Source: Hyphomicrobiales bacterium (GTDB lineage Bacteria > Pseudomonadota > Alphaproteobacteria > Rhizobiales > Beijerinckiaceae). From it: a stretch of DNA of 61,870 nucleotides. How positions within the stretch are numbered: the stretch's first letter is position 1; every line of letters begins with the position of its first letter. Below, piece after piece: positions 16,395 through 25,368 of the stretch. The DNA lies in the NCBI GenBank assembly GCA_028290705.1, contig JAQGJH010000107.1:1-61870 (forward strand). The letters run 5' to 3'. Below the pieces are notes generated by a model. It was not told the DNA's origin. It saw nothing but the letters and a program-made list of their open reading frames with translations, and did no database searches. Both the position numbers and the translations under genes were made by a program.

Positions 16395-18242
16395 ATGCCC
16401 GCCTATCGCTCCCGTACCACCACCCACGGCCGCAACATGGCCGGCGCGCGCGGCCTGTGGCGCGCCACAGGCATGAAGGACGCCGACTTCGGCAAGCCGA
16501 TCATCGCGGTGTGCAATTCGTTCACGCAATTCGTGCCGGGCCACGTGCACCTGAAGGACCTCGGACAGCTCGTCGCGCGCGAGATCGAAGCCGCTGGCGG
16601 CGTCGCCAAGGAGTTCAACACGATCGCGGTCGACGACGGCATCGCGATGGGCCATGCGGGCATGCTCTACAGCCTGCCGTCGCGCGAGATCATCGCCGAC
16701 AGCGTCGAGTACATGGCCAATGCGCATTGCGCCGACGCGCTCGTGTGCATCTCCAACTGCGACAAGATCACGCCCGGCATGTTGATGGCGGCGCTGCGCC
16801 TGAACATTCCGGCGGTCTTCGTGTCGGGCGGGCCGATGGAAGCCGGCAAGGTCAACATTCGCGGCAAGCTGCAGTCGCTCGATCTCGTCGACGCCATGGT
16901 GGCGGCGGCCGACGACCGGATCTCTGACGAGGACGTGGCGACGATCGAACGCTCGGCCTGCCCGACCTGCGGCTCCTGCTCGGGCATGTTCACGGCGAAT
17001 TCCATGAATTGCCTGACCGAGGCACTGGGCCTCTCCCTGCCGGGCAATGGCTCGGTTCTGGCGACGCATGCGGATCGCCGACGCCTGTTCTGCGAAGCCG
17101 GCCACACGATCGTCGATCTGGCGCGTCGCTATTACGAGCAGGACGACGCCTCCGTGCTGCCGCGCAACATCGCGACCTTCTCGGCTTTCGAGAACGCCAT
17201 GACGCTCGACATCGCCATGGGCGGCTCGACCAATACGGTGCTGCACCTGCTCGCGGCCGCCCATGAGGGTGAAGTGCCCTTCACCATGGAAGACATCGAC
17301 CGCCTGTCGCGCCGCGTGCCGGTGCTCTGCAAGGTCGCGCCGTCGATCGCCGACGTGCATATGGAAGACGTGCACCGCGCCGGCGGCATCATGGGCATCC
17401 TGGGCGAACTCGAGCGCGGCGGCCTCATCGACACGAGCGGCCCGACGGTGCACAGCGCCACCATGAAGGACGCGCTCGACCGCTGGGACGTGAAGCGCAC
17501 GTCGAGCGAGAGCGTGCGCACGTTCTACATGGCCGCGCCGGGCGGCGTGCCGACCCAGGTCGCATTCAGCCAGGAGCGCCGCTACGAGTCTCTCGACGAC
17601 GATCGCGACACGGGCGTCATCCGCAACGTCGAGCACGCCTTCTCGCGCGACGGCGGGCTGGCTGTTCTCTCCGGCAACATCGCGCTGGACGGCTGCATCG
17701 TGAAGACCGCCGGCGTCGACGAAGGATCGCTGGTCTTTGCCGGACCGGCCCGCATCTTCGAGAGCCAGGACGACGCGGTCGACGCCATCCTGCGCGGCAA
17801 GATCGTGGCGGGCGACGTCGTGGTGATCCGCTACGAGGGTCCGCGCGGCGGGCCGGGCATGCAGGAAATGCTTTATCCGACGAGCTACCTGAAATCGCGC
17901 GGTCTCGGTAAGGCCTGCGCGCTGATCACCGACGGGCGCTTCTCCGGCGGCACGTCGGGCCTGTCGATCGGCCATGTCTCGCCGGAAGCCGCCGAGGGCG
18001 GCGCCATCGGGCTCGTCGAGGAAGGCGACCGGATCGAGATCGACATTCCGGGCCGGACCATCCGCATCGCCATCTCTGACGACGAACTCGCCCGTCGCCG
18101 GGCCGCGATGGACGCCAGGGGCGCCAAGGCCTGGAAGCCGGTGTCGCGCGACCGCAAGGTCTCGACGGCGCTGCGCGCCTATGCGGCGATGACGACGAGC
18201 GCCGCACGCGGCGCCGTTCGGCACGTGCCCGGCGAAGACTAG
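16395..18242 (+). CDS. ilvD: Dihydroxy-acid dehydratase
   Basis: The 615-residue enzyme matches E. coli IlvD in length (616). It dehydrates 2,3-dihydroxy-isovalerate and 2,3-dihydroxy-3-methylvalerate to the 2-oxo acids in valine, leucine and isoleucine synthesis. Typical motifs are [23 protein letters not shown] at the start, [49 protein letters not shown] and the late [19 protein letters not shown]. The three cysteines in CNSF, NCDKIT and PTCGSC fit a 4Fe-4S or 2Fe-2S dehydratase cluster. The ATG at 16395 is chosen by family alignment; a TTG two codons earlier is unnecessary. The gene is monocistronic, followed by a hairpin and then an MFS gene. Confidence 0.97.
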   Translation: MPAYRSRTTTHGRNMAGARGLWRATGMKDADFGKPIIAVCNSFTQFVPGHVHLKDLGQLVAREIEAAGGVAKEFNTIAVDDGIAMGHAGMLYSLPSREIIADSVEYMANAHCADALVCISNCDKITPGMLMAALRLNIPAVFVSGGPMEAGKVNIRGKLQSLDLVDAMVAAADDRISDEDVATIERSACPTCGSCSGMFTANSMNCLTEALGLSLPGNGSVLATHADRRRLFCEAGHTIVDLARRYYEQDDASVLPRNIATFSAFENAMTLDIAMGGSTNTVLHLLAAAHEGEVPFTMEDIDRLSRRVPVLCKVAPSIADVHMEDVHRAGGIMGILGELERGGLIDTSGPTVHSATMKDALDRWDVKRTSSESVRTFYMAAPGGVPTQVAFSQERRYESLDDDRDTGVIRNVEHAFSRDGGLAVLSGNIALDGCIVKTAGVDEGSLVFAGPARIFESQDDAVDAILRGKIVAGDVVVIRYEGPRGGPGMQEMLYPTSYLKSRGLGKACALITDGRFSGGTSGLSIGHVSPEAAEGGAIGLVEEGDRIEIDIPGRTIRIAISDDELARRRAAMDARGAKAWKPVSRDRKVSTALRAYAAMTTSAARGAVRHVPGED

Positions 18243-18249
18243 AGGATCG

Positions 18250-18276
18250 CCGGCCGGCTGCTCCGCCGGCCGGTCT
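18250..18276 (+). terminator. Probable terminator after ilvD
   Basis: A 9-base perfect stem (CCGGCCGGC / GCCGGCCGG, loop TGCTCC) begins 7 bases after the ilvD stop and is followed by TCTT. The T-run is short, so efficiency is uncertain. Confidence 0.55.
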
Positions 18277-18318
18277 TCCACTCGCTCGGCCGAGAACAAG
18301 ACGAACAAGGCGCCCGGC

Positions 18319-19581
18319 ATGACGTACAAGATCCCGCCCCTCATCAAGCGCAACATGGCGCTGTTCGCGCTGTCGCAGAGTTTTACCGGCGCGGGCATGC
18401 AGTTCGTCTACGGCCTCGGCCCCCTGATGATCATCAGCGTCAGCGGTTCGGCCGATCTCGCGGGCCTTTCGGTGGCGCTGATCGGGCTCAGCCGCTTCCT
18501 CGTCTCCTATCCGATCGGCCAGATCACCGACAGGTTCGGTCGCAAGCCCGGCATCCTGCTCGGCCTCTCGCTGGCGCTGGTCGGCACTCTGGTGGTCGGC
18601 GGCGGCATGGACGTGCGCAGCCTCTGGCTGCTGGTCGTCGGCATGCTGATCTTCGGCATGGGGATGAACGCCGCGCAGCAGATGCGCGTCGGCGCGACCG
18701 ACATGTTCCCCCCGCAACTGCGCGGTCAGGCGCTCGGCTATGTGGCGCTGGGCGCCATGGCGGGACTGGTGCTCAGCCCGCTGCTCGTCGGCATTTCGGA
18801 GCGGCTGGCGCAGACCAGCGGATCGGACCCCATGGTCCTGCCCTGGCTGATGCTGCCGGCGCTGATCGTCATCGGCATGGGACTGGTGTATTTCGTGCGC
18901 CCCGATCCGAAAGAGATCGGCATGAACCTCGCCAAATATTATCCGGGCTACAAGGAAGCGCCGCGCGCGCCGGGCCAGGGCGCGGCCGACTTCTCCATGC
19001 GGGGGCTGCTGAGGCACCTGCCGACCCGGCTGGCGATCGCCACCAATGCGGCCGCGCAGGGGAACATGTCGATCGTCATGGTGCTGACGTCGCTGGTGCT
19101 GGCGCATCACGGCCACTCGCTGACGATGATCGCGACCTCGCATCTGTTTCACTCGATGGGCATGTTCGCTTTCACGATTCCCATCGGCAAGCTGGCCGAC
19201 CGGATCGGGCGCGAGCGCGTCATGTATCCGGGCGTGGCGCTGACGATCCTGGGAGCGGCGCTGGTGGCCTTCACGTCGGGCTACGGGCTGATCACGCTCG
19301 GGACCTTTCTGGTCGGCATCGGCTGGGCCGCCGCCAATGTGGCGTCGACCGCGCTGCTGGCCGACGAGGTGGAAACGGGCGCGCGCGGACGCGCCATCGG
19401 GACCAATGATTCCTGCGCGGGCGGCGTCAGCCTCGTGCTGTCGCTGATCACCGGGCCGCTCATCAGCCATTACGGCCTGCCGGCCGCGGGCCTGTTCGCC
19501 GCCATCGTGGCCGCCGTGCCGCTGCTCATGTATCTGGCGGCGCGCCTCGGCGCCTCCCGGCAGGCGCTGTACAAGAACTGA
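18319..19581 (+). CDS. Major facilitator superfamily transporter
   Basis: The 420-residue protein has about twelve hydrophobic segments in two halves. It carries the MFS cytoplasmic loop-2 motif as GQITDRFGRKPGILLG near residue 75 and a matching GKLADRIGRERVMYPG in the second half. A polar central loop (DPKEIGMNLAKYYPGYKEAPRAPG) separates the halves. The substrate is not identifiable. The ribosome site is weak. It sits between ilvD and an EamA transporter, 47 bases before the latter, so the two may be co-transcribed. Confidence 0.9.
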   Translation: MTYKIPPLIKRNMALFALSQSFTGAGMQFVYGLGPLMIISVSGSADLAGLSVALIGLSRFLVSYPIGQITDRFGRKPGILLGLSLALVGTLVVGGGMDVRSLWLLVVGMLIFGMGMNAAQQMRVGATDMFPPQLRGQALGYVALGAMAGLVLSPLLVGISERLAQTSGSDPMVLPWLMLPALIVIGMGLVYFVRPDPKEIGMNLAKYYPGYKEAPRAPGQGAADFSMRGLLRHLPTRLAIATNAAAQGNMSIVMVLTSLVLAHHGHSLTMIATSHLFHSMGMFAFTIPIGKLADRIGRERVMYPGVALTILGAALVAFTSGYGLITLGTFLVGIGWAAANVASTALLADEVETGARGRAIGTNDSCAGGVSLVLSLITGPLISHYGLPAAGLFAAIVAAVPLLMYLAARLGASRQALYKN

Positions 19582-19628
19582 CGTTCATCCGCGGGCCACG
19601 TGCCGGCCGGTCGAGCGACGGAGCCGAC

Positions 19629-20522
19629 ATGACGCTACCGATAGCCACCCTGCCGCCGCGCCACGTCTTGCTGGCGGTCGCCGTCATGGCCGTCTGGGGG
19701 ACCAATTTCGTCGTCATCAAATCCGCGCTGGAGCATCTGCCGCCGCTGTTCTTCGCGACGCTGCGGTTTGCGCTCGTGGTCGTCCCGGCGGCCTTTTTCC
19801 TGCGCCGGCCGAACGTGCCCTGGCGTGAACTCGCAGCCTATGGGGTGCTGATCGGCGCGGGGCAGTTCGGACTGCTCTACATGGCCATCGACGGGAGGAT
19901 CTCGCCCGGCCTCGCCTCGCTGGTGGTACAGACGCAGGTGTTCTTCACCATCGGCCTGGTGATGTTCATCGATGGCGAACGGCTGAAGCCATTCCAGTAT
20001 GCGGCCCTTGGGCTGGCGGTGGCGGGTCTTGCGACCATCGGCTGGCACACTGATGGTACGACGACCATCCCCGGCCTGGTGCTGGTCCTGCTGGCTGCGC
20101 TGAGCTGGTCGCTGGGCAATCTCGTGGCGCGGTGCGCCGGCCGGGTCGACATGCTGGCTTATGTGGTCTGGGGCAGCATGTTCTCGGCGCCGCCGCTGCT
20201 GGCCATGTCGCTTCTGGTCGAGGGCTGGCCCGCCATCGCGCGGGGGTTCGTGGAGGCCGACGTCTGGACGTGGCTCGCGGTGGCGTGGCAGTCGGTCGGC
20301 AACAGTCTGTTCGGTTATGCGGCCTGGGGATGGCTGCTGGCGCGCTACCCCGCCGCCAGCGTGTCGCCCATGGCGCTGCTGGTGCCCGTGTTCGGCATCG
20401 CGGCCTCGGCCTTCTGGCTCGGCGAGGACCTGCCGGTGTGGAAGCTGACCGCGGCCGCGCTGGTGCTGGGCGGACTGGCGGTGAACCTATTTTGGCCGAT
20501 GCTGGCCCGCCGGTCGAGTTAG
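19629..20522 (+). CDS. EamA family transporter (YdcZ/RhaT-like DMT)
   Basis: The 297-residue protein contains ten membrane segments with the duplicated EamA domain. AVWGTNFVVIKSALEHLPPLFFATLRF in the first helices and FGYAAWGWLLARYPAASVSPMALLVPVFGI in the second half are typical of amino-acid or metabolite exporters of the DMT superfamily. GGAGCCGAC precedes the ATG. Its stop overlaps that of the convergent small gene by 4 bases. The substrate is unknown. Confidence 0.9.
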   Translation: MTLPIATLPPRHVLLAVAVMAVWGTNFVVIKSALEHLPPLFFATLRFALVVVPAAFFLRRPNVPWRELAAYGVLIGAGQFGLLYMAIDGRISPGLASLVVQTQVFFTIGLVMFIDGERLKPFQYAALGLAVAGLATIGWHTDGTTTIPGLVLVLLAALSWSLGNLVARCAGRVDMLAYVVWGSMFSAPPLLAMSLLVEGWPAIARGFVEADVWTWLAVAWQSVGNSLFGYAAWGWLLARYPAASVSPMALLVPVFGIAASAFWLGEDLPVWKLTAAALVLGGLAVNLFWPMLARRSS

Positions 20523-20884
20523 GGCGCAGGACGCTCGTAGTTCAGCGATCTCGCCAATCGGCTCGGCGCCGCATGTTCGATCGCGACGGTGAGGTCGACC
20601 AGCGCCGACATGGCGTTCATGCGCGCCTCGGTCAACGCCGGAGAGGTCGTGCGGTCGCCGTCTTCTGCCAGCACTGCCGCGTGGGTGAAGTCGAGACAGG
20701 ACCAGATCGCCATCTGGCAGCTCCGCTCGATGTCGGGCGTGGGCTCCACCAGGCGACGGATGTCCGACATGCGCTCGAGGACTTCGATGTCGAGCAGGCG
20801 CCAGTTGTGCCGATTGGCCGCCGTCGCCTCGATACTGGACCGGACGATCGCCACGAGCCCGTGAAGTATTTCCCCTAGCAGCAC
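20519..20884 (-). CDS. Hypothetical protein
   Basis: I do not recognise this 121-residue protein. It appears mostly helical, acidic to neutral, without signal peptide or membrane segment. A TPDIERSCQMAIWSCLDFTHAAVLAEDG stretch in the middle contains its two cysteines. Translation would begin at GTG with GAGGGCG eleven bases upstream. It overlaps the convergent transporter stop by 4 bases and lies 55 bases after the receiver-like gene on the same strand. The two could form a small regulatory operon, but nothing in the sequence proves this. Confidence 0.45.
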   Translation of the reverse strand: MLLGEILHGLVAIVRSSIEATAANRHNWRLLDIEVLERMSDIRRLVEPTPDIERSCQMAIWSCLDFTHAAVLAEDGDRTTSPALTEARMNAMSALVDLTVAIEHAAPSRLARSLNYERPAP

Positions 20885-20939
20885 TGAACGTTCGCCCTCG
20901 CGGATGATGCGCAGCTTGCATCACTTCCCGCGTGCGGCG

Positions 20940-21404
20940 TCAACCTTGAGGCTGGCCGTGTCCGGCGAAATGCAATTCGGCTCCGCTCCTATGGTGATGA
21001 GGACGATCGTGTCTGACCGGGCTCGCACACGCGATCCGGATGGCGTCGCGCAATTCGGCGCCGGTGAAATCGCGTGAGATGCAGCCGTCGAGTTCCGGCA
21101 TGCGCGGCACCGCATGGTCCGTGGCGATGACGACGCGAATTCCCGGGCAGAAATCATGCGCCAGAGCGGCCAGCGCCCTGCCGACCTCGGCTTCGTCGTC
21201 GACGGACATGACCAGCAAGGGATGGCCCGTGCGCAGCAGCGGATGATCGCCGCCCATGTTCAAGATGATCTCCAGCGCCTCGCCGGGCGTATGTGCGGGA
21301 TGGACGATGTAGCCGAACGTCTTGACGATCTCGGTCGCGGTCCAGCGTCTCGCGGCATCCGGATCCGACACGATGGCGAAAGGCTCGCAGGCGAAGAGTC
21401 CCAT
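20940..21404 (-). CDS. Hypothetical protein with a degenerate receiver-like domain
   Basis: The 154-residue protein has the pattern of a CheY-like receiver. It starts with FAIVSDPDAARRWTATEIVKTFGYIV, then a hydrophobic strand LLVMSVDDEAEV where the phospho-acceptor aspartate would sit, then IRVVIATDHAVP and a final helix AELRDAIRIA. The acceptor site is shifted or absent, and the acidic pair at the start is reduced, so it may be a non-phosphorylated pseudo-receiver. The last 25 residues (HDRPHHHRSGAELHF) are unusual, and the true end may differ. No histidine kinase lies nearby. Confidence 0.45.
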   Translation of the reverse strand: MGLFACEPFAIVSDPDAARRWTATEIVKTFGYIVHPAHTPGEALEIILNMGGDHPLLRTGHPLLVMSVDDEAEVGRALAALAHDFCPGIRVVIATDHAVPRMPELDGCISRDFTGAELRDAIRIACASPVRHDRPHHHRSGAELHFAGHGQPQG

Positions 21405-21607
21405 TGGCTCAACCCTTTCAGGCTTGTGCGATCATGCTTTCGAAAGGTCAACGCCGGACGGGACGTTTTGGCGCAGGCAGATCGGTTCCATGGTTACCAG
21501 AGGGTTGAGACGTCGCACGGCGGCAGGGGCCGACGTGCCGATTGAAGGTCACGGGACGATGGTTCATGGTTCTGTTCAACAAGAACCCAAAGCGGGAGAC
21601 GGAGAAC

Positions 21608-22192
21608 GTGACGGCCAAGACTGAGCGGCGCAGCGGCAGGCGAAAGGAACCGGCCGGCCCGGACGTATTCACGCCTCCCCTGACGGTGTCGCATCCCGCG
21701 CTGCTCGACCCGACAGGCGACAGCGCCTTTCGCCAGACCCTCTACATGATGGTCACATCGTTCGGCCGACTGCAGACATGCCGGGACGCGTTCGGCCGGT
21801 CGGTCGACCTGACCGGCTCGCAATTCACCGTGCTGATCGGCGCGGCCTACACGCAGGGCGAAAACGGCGTGACGATCCGGCAACTCGCCGACCACGTCCA
21901 ACTCGCGGCCACGCACGTGACGACGGAGGTCGGCCGCATGTGCCGCCTCGGACTCCTGAAGAAGCGCGTCAACGCGCTCGACCGCCGCAGCGTGCTGGTG
22001 CAATTGACGGCGAAGGGCGAGCAGCGGCTGATCGAATTGTCGCCCTTCGTCAGGGCCGTGAACGACCTGCTTTTTTCAGGCATCGGCCGGCAGCAGTTTC
22101 GTGAACTCGACGCTTTCCTGACGCGTTTCGTCGACAATACCGAGCTGGCGCTGGAAGAAATCCGTCGCCGGGAAAAGGCGCCGGAGGCATGA
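21608..22192 (+). CDS. MarR family transcriptional regulator
   Basis: The product of about 194 residues has the MarR winged-helix core. The recognition region is VTIRQLADHVQLAATHVTTEVGRMCRLGLLKKRVNALDRRSVLVQLTAKGEQRL, with the DRRS wing motif characteristic of the family. I place the start at GTG 21608, which has GGAG just upstream; an ATG at 21566 would add 14 residues with poor ribosome-site support. It ends within the alternative start of slyX. MarR proteins usually repress a nearby operon and respond to phenolic or aromatic ligands; the adjacent catabolic island is a possible but unproven target. Confidence 0.85.
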   Translation: MTAKTERRSGRRKEPAGPDVFTPPLTVSHPALLDPTGDSAFRQTLYMMVTSFGRLQTCRDAFGRSVDLTGSQFTVLIGAAYTQGENGVTIRQLADHVQLAATHVTTEVGRMCRLGLLKKRVNALDRRSVLVQLTAKGEQRLIELSPFVRAVNDLLFSGIGRQQFRELDAFLTRFVDNTELALEEIRRREKAPEA

Positions 22193-22215
22193 GCCGGGAT
22201 GGAGAGACGACCGCC

Positions 22216-22458
22216 ATGACGGACCCGAACGGCAGCGGCGCCGAGGCACTGGAAGCACGGCTGGATGCACTGGAAATGCGCCTCGCCTACCAGACCGAAG
22301 CCATCGAGGACCTGAACTCCACCATCACGGAACAGTGGAAGCAGATCGATGCCCTGAACCGCCGACTCGTGCTGCTGACCGACCGGCTGCAGGAGGCCGA
22401 GGCGCGCGCCGCAGCGGGACCGGCGGCCGAGGACGAGCCCCCGCCGCCGCACTATTAG
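22216..22458 (+). CDS. slyX: SlyX protein
   Basis: The 80-residue protein has the SlyX pattern: a single coiled coil (LEARLDALEMRLAYQTEAIEDLNSTI, then LNRRLVLLTDRLQEAEAR) and the diagnostic proline-rich end EPPPPHY. The family start is MTD, which picks the ATG at 22216 with GGAGAG nine bases before it; an ATG at 22189 overlapping the MarR stop is the alternative. Function is unknown, although it has been linked to FKBP-type isomerase loci in enterics. The gene overlaps the end of the convergent FMN reductase by 4 bases. Confidence 0.88.
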   Translation: MTDPNGSGAEALEARLDALEMRLAYQTEAIEDLNSTITEQWKQIDALNRRLVLLTDRLQEAEARAAAGPAAEDEPPPPHY

Positions 22459-23042
22459 ACGCCATAGGGCGGCCGCGCGGCGGCGCGCTGCGCCTTGAGG
22501 GCCTGCGCGTACCATTCGAACTCATCGAGGAACCGATCCGCGGCCTTATCGATCCAGGGCTCCGTGGCGTCTCCGGCCTCATCCAGCGCCTTGCCGATCG
22601 ATGGAATGGCAAGGTTCGTGGGCAGGCTCGGCATGCCGAGTTCGGTCAGGATGGTGCGCAGCGCGACCGCCGCGCGGACGCCGCCGAACCGGCCTTGTGA
22701 ATAGGACATGATGCTCGACGGCCGCCAGAAATATTCCTCGAGAAAATGATCGAGCAGGTTCTTGAGCGCGGGCGGGACGGACTGGTTGTATTCGGCCGTG
22801 CAGAGAATGAACCCGTCTGCACGGCGATAGAGTGTTGCGAGATCCTGCAGCACGGCGGGCGCCTGCCCCGGGGCATATTCCTTGTACATGCGATCGAGGA
22901 GCGGGAGCTTCTTCTCCATCGGGTCGACCAGCACGGCCTCGTGGCCGCGCTTCTCCAGCGCCTTGACGATATAGCGTGCGGCCTTGATGCCCTGCCGCTC
23001 CGTGCGTACGGAGCCGAGAAGAACCGGAACCACGAGTTTCAT
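22455..23042 (-). CDS. NAD(P)H-dependent FMN reductase
   Basis: The 195-residue flavodoxin-fold protein shows the FMN phosphate loop GSVRTERQG at residues 10-18 and the family motif TAEYNQSVPPALKNLLD around residue 90. These mark the NADPH-dependent FMN reductase / arsenate-resistance ArsH-like superfamily. It reduces FMN, or quinones, with NAD(P)H. GGAGGTTGGC precedes the ATG; in-frame codons further upstream are not needed. It is the last gene of the eight-gene minus-strand operon that begins at 30213. In that context it could supply reduced FMN, a substrate of UbiX-type prenyltransferases. That link is inference. Confidence 0.85.
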   Translation of the reverse strand: MKLVVPVLLGSVRTERQGIKAARYIVKALEKRGHEAVLVDPMEKKLPLLDRMYKEYAPGQAPAVLQDLATLYRRADGFILCTAEYNQSVPPALKNLLDHFLEEYFWRPSSIMSYSQGRFGGVRAAVALRTILTELGMPSLPTNLAIPSIGKALDEAGDATEPWIDKAADRFLDEFEWYAQALKAQRAAARPPYGV

Positions 23043-23106
23043 GCCAACCTCCGCGCGCGTGACCCAAGCACCCAAGGTGCGCGGAGACGGCGCGTGCGCC
23101 AAGCCC

Positions 23107-24012
23107 TCAAACGAGATCGTGTTTGCGCAGGAAGCTCAGCATGGCGTCGCGGCATGCTTGCGGGTTCTCGATCTGCAGCAGGTGGCCGGTTTCGTGGATG
23201 GCCTCGTAGTCGTAGCCGCCCTCTTGCGCCAGCGCCCGGTTGGCGACGCCGGTCGGAGGCGCGCCGCGCCATTCGGGATCGGCGCCGATCATCTTGACCG
23301 GACCGCCATAGGCGGAGGCCGGCGGCCACAGCTCGAGCGTCAGCGCCGCCAGATAGATCGAGGCTTCGAGTTCGCGCCGGCAGGTCAGCGTCTGGCGTCC
23401 GGCGCCGTCGTCGCGCAGCACGGCGCGGGCCATGTCGGCGCGCGCCTGCGGAAGCCAGCGGCTCTGGCCGCGGCTCTCGTCGAAGAGCTTGTTGAGATCG
23501 GCGACGGTGTCGAACGTGTCGGGCCTGTTGAGCGCGAAATCGACCAGCTTGGTTTCGAAGACCCGCATGGCCTCGTAATGCTCGTGGCCGCGCGGCGGCA
23601 CGTTGGGCGGATCGAACAGGACTAGCGCCTCCCAGACCCATTCCATTTCCACCGCATGTTTCATGGCGGCGCGCGACGACATGGAGTGGCAGACGCCCAC
23701 GGTCTTCTTGCGGCCGAGCTCCTTATCGATCCCGCGGCGGATCGTGCCGATGTCACGGGCGAGCTGCAGATAATTATGCCCGTCCGCGCCGCTCGGAACG
23801 TTGCGGCCGTGGTTGCGCATGTCGAAGAGCACGACGTCGAAATCTGCCAGCAGCGGCTCCCAGAAGACACGGTATCCATCGACCGCGAAGCCATTGCCGT
23901 GGGTGATCGCCAGACGCACGCCATCGGGCTTGCCCAGGCGTCGGCATTGCACCGAAACGCCGTCGTCCATCTCGATGGTGAAGGCGTGTTCCGATTGCGC
24001 CGCCGCGTTCAT
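23107..24012 (-). CDS. Alpha/beta hydrolase
   Basis: The 301-residue protein is an alpha/beta-fold hydrolase. The oxyanion region is THGNGFAVDGYRVF, the FDMRNHGRN loop follows, the nucleophile elbow is GVCHSMSS around residue 107, and the base lies in HETGHLLQIENP near the end. The elbow has a serine after CH instead of the classical G-x-S-x-G. Hydrolases of this kind cleave esters, lactones, C-C bonds or CoA thioesters in aromatic degradation. It lies 27 bases after the enol-lactonase-like gene and 64 bases before the FMN reductase, so it is in the same operon. Confidence 0.85.
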   Translation of the reverse strand: MNAAAQSEHAFTIEMDDGVSVQCRRLGKPDGVRLAITHGNGFAVDGYRVFWEPLLADFDVVLFDMRNHGRNVPSGADGHNYLQLARDIGTIRRGIDKELGRKKTVGVCHSMSSRAAMKHAVEMEWVWEALVLFDPPNVPPRGHEHYEAMRVFETKLVDFALNRPDTFDTVADLNKLFDESRGQSRWLPQARADMARAVLRDDGAGRQTLTCRRELEASIYLAALTLELWPPASAYGGPVKMIGADPEWRGAPPTGVANRALAQEGGYDYEAIHETGHLLQIENPQACRDAMLSFLRKHDLV

Positions 24013-24039
24013 GTGGTTGCTCCGATGCGAGGCTGCGCC

Positions 24040-24828
24040 TCAGTGCCTGGCGAGAAAGGCGTCCAGCACCTGCTGGAAGCCCTGAGGATTCTCGAGCGCG
24101 GTGATGTGTCCCGCGTCGGGAATGATCGCGTGTTCCGCGCCTGGAATCTTGGCCGCCGCCGCCGCCAGCGCCTCGGGCGGCGCGCCCTTGTCCTTGGCGC
24201 CGCCGAGGATCAGCGTGGGGGTGCGGATGAGGTGAAGCCGGGGCCCGAAGGCCAGCGTCTTCAGGGCTTCGCAGCAACCCTCGTGGCCGACCGGCGTCGT
24301 CGTGCGGATCATGTTGCGCACCTTGTCGAGAACCGGCGGATTTGCGGCGCGCGTCTCGGGCGTGAACCAGCGCTCGATGGTGGGTTCGACCACGCCCTCC
24401 ATGCCCTTTTCGCGCGCCAGATCGATGCGGTGCTGGAAATAGGCGGCGTAATCGGGCGGCGCGTCGGGCCGAGAGTCGCAGGCCGTGAGGCTGATCAGCC
24501 GTTGGGGATGTTCGATCGCGAGACCGTAGCCGATCATTCCCCCGATCGAGAGGCCGACCCAATGCGATTTTTCGACGCCGAGCTTGTTCCAGAGGCCCAG
24601 CACGTCGTCGATCAGCATCGGGAACGTATAGGGCCCCGGCACGGGAGGGCTTTGGCCATGACCGCGATGATCATAGCGCAGGACGCGGAAACGATCCGTC
24701 AGGCTGGCCGCGACATCGTCCCAGAGCGTCAGATTATTCGCCAGCGCATGCGACAGCGTGATCCAGGGAGCGCCTTCGCGTCCCTCGACCACGCAATTGA
24801 GCTGCACGCCGTTGGTGTCGATCAGCAT
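24040..24828 (-). CDS. Alpha/beta hydrolase, 3-oxoadipate enol-lactonase-like
   Basis: The 262-residue protein resembles PcaD, which opens 3-oxoadipate enol-lactone in the beta-ketoadipate pathway. Visible are LSHALANNLTLWDD for the oxyanion hole, RYDHRGHGQS, the nucleophile elbow GLSIGGMIG near residue 98, and a catalytic histidine in IPDAGHITALENP. GGGAGACGCAGG precedes the ATG. Enol-lactonases and related ester hydrolases cannot be separated by sequence inspection, and no other pca gene is nearby, so the substrate is probably another ring-opened product of this pathway. It is co-transcribed with the cupin (35 bases) and the second hydrolase (27 bases). Confidence 0.82.
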   Translation of the reverse strand: MLIDTNGVQLNCVVEGREGAPWITLSHALANNLTLWDDVAASLTDRFRVLRYDHRGHGQSPPVPGPYTFPMLIDDVLGLWNKLGVEKSHWVGLSIGGMIGYGLAIEHPQRLISLTACDSRPDAPPDYAAYFQHRIDLAREKGMEGVVEPTIERWFTPETRAANPPVLDKVRNMIRTTTPVGHEGCCEALKTLAFGPRLHLIRTPTLILGGAKDKGAPPEALAAAAAKIPGAEHAIIPDAGHITALENPQGFQQVLDAFLARH

Positions 24829-24863
24829 CCTGCGTCTCCCGTGCAAAAGTCCCTGGCGTCGGC

Positions 24864-25331
24864 TTACTTGTTGTCGCCGACGTATTCCAGCTCGTCCGTC
24901 ACCTTCAACTCGATCAGGACGTTTTCCTCAGCCGACTGCTCGCACAGCATGGAGCGATGCGCGATGCCCTTGGGGATCACCAGCATGTCGCCGGGCAGCA
25001 TGGTCTTGGTGCCCATCTCGGTTTCCCACTTCAGCGCGCCCTTGATGCAGATGATCACTTCATGCGCGTCGATGTTGCGATGCCAGAAGCCCATGTCTTC
25101 CTTGCTGCGCTTCGAAATGTCGATCTTGCAGCCATCCGACGTGTAGACGCGCAGCGGCGTGCCGTCGGCCTTGTTGAAGTTGCTGGGCTGATACTTGTCA
25201 TCGAAAATGTTGAGCATGCGGAAGATCTCCGCGCGCTCGAGAACGCCCGCATTGCGGACCGGCGGCTCGTCATGCGCGATGACGACGTTCTTGCCGCCGA
25301 TGGTGATGAGTTCGCGGAATTTCTCGGACAT
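24864..25331 (-). CDS. Cupin domain protein
   Basis: The 155-residue protein has one cupin barrel. The metal-site motif 1 is in GFWHRNIDAHEVIICIKG (two histidines and a glutamate, residues about 93-103) and motif 2 is in PGDMLVIPKGIAHRSM with the further histidine. These residues are those that bind iron or manganese in small dioxygenases and isomerases such as 3-hydroxyanthranilate and homogentisate enzymes. The overall sequence does not let me name a reaction. GGGAGCCAACC precedes the ATG. Its place between the metallo-hydrolase and two alpha/beta hydrolases suggests a ring-cleavage or sensing role. Confidence 0.8.
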   Translation of the reverse strand: MSEKFRELITIGGKNVVIAHDEPPVRNAGVLERAEIFRMLNIFDDKYQPSNFNKADGTPLRVYTSDGCKIDISKRSKEDMGFWHRNIDAHEVIICIKGALKWETEMGTKTMLPGDMLVIPKGIAHRSMLCEQSAEENVLIELKVTDELEYVGDNK

Positions 25332-25368
25332 GGTTGGCTCCCTTTGCTTGATAGATTTCGTTGACGTG

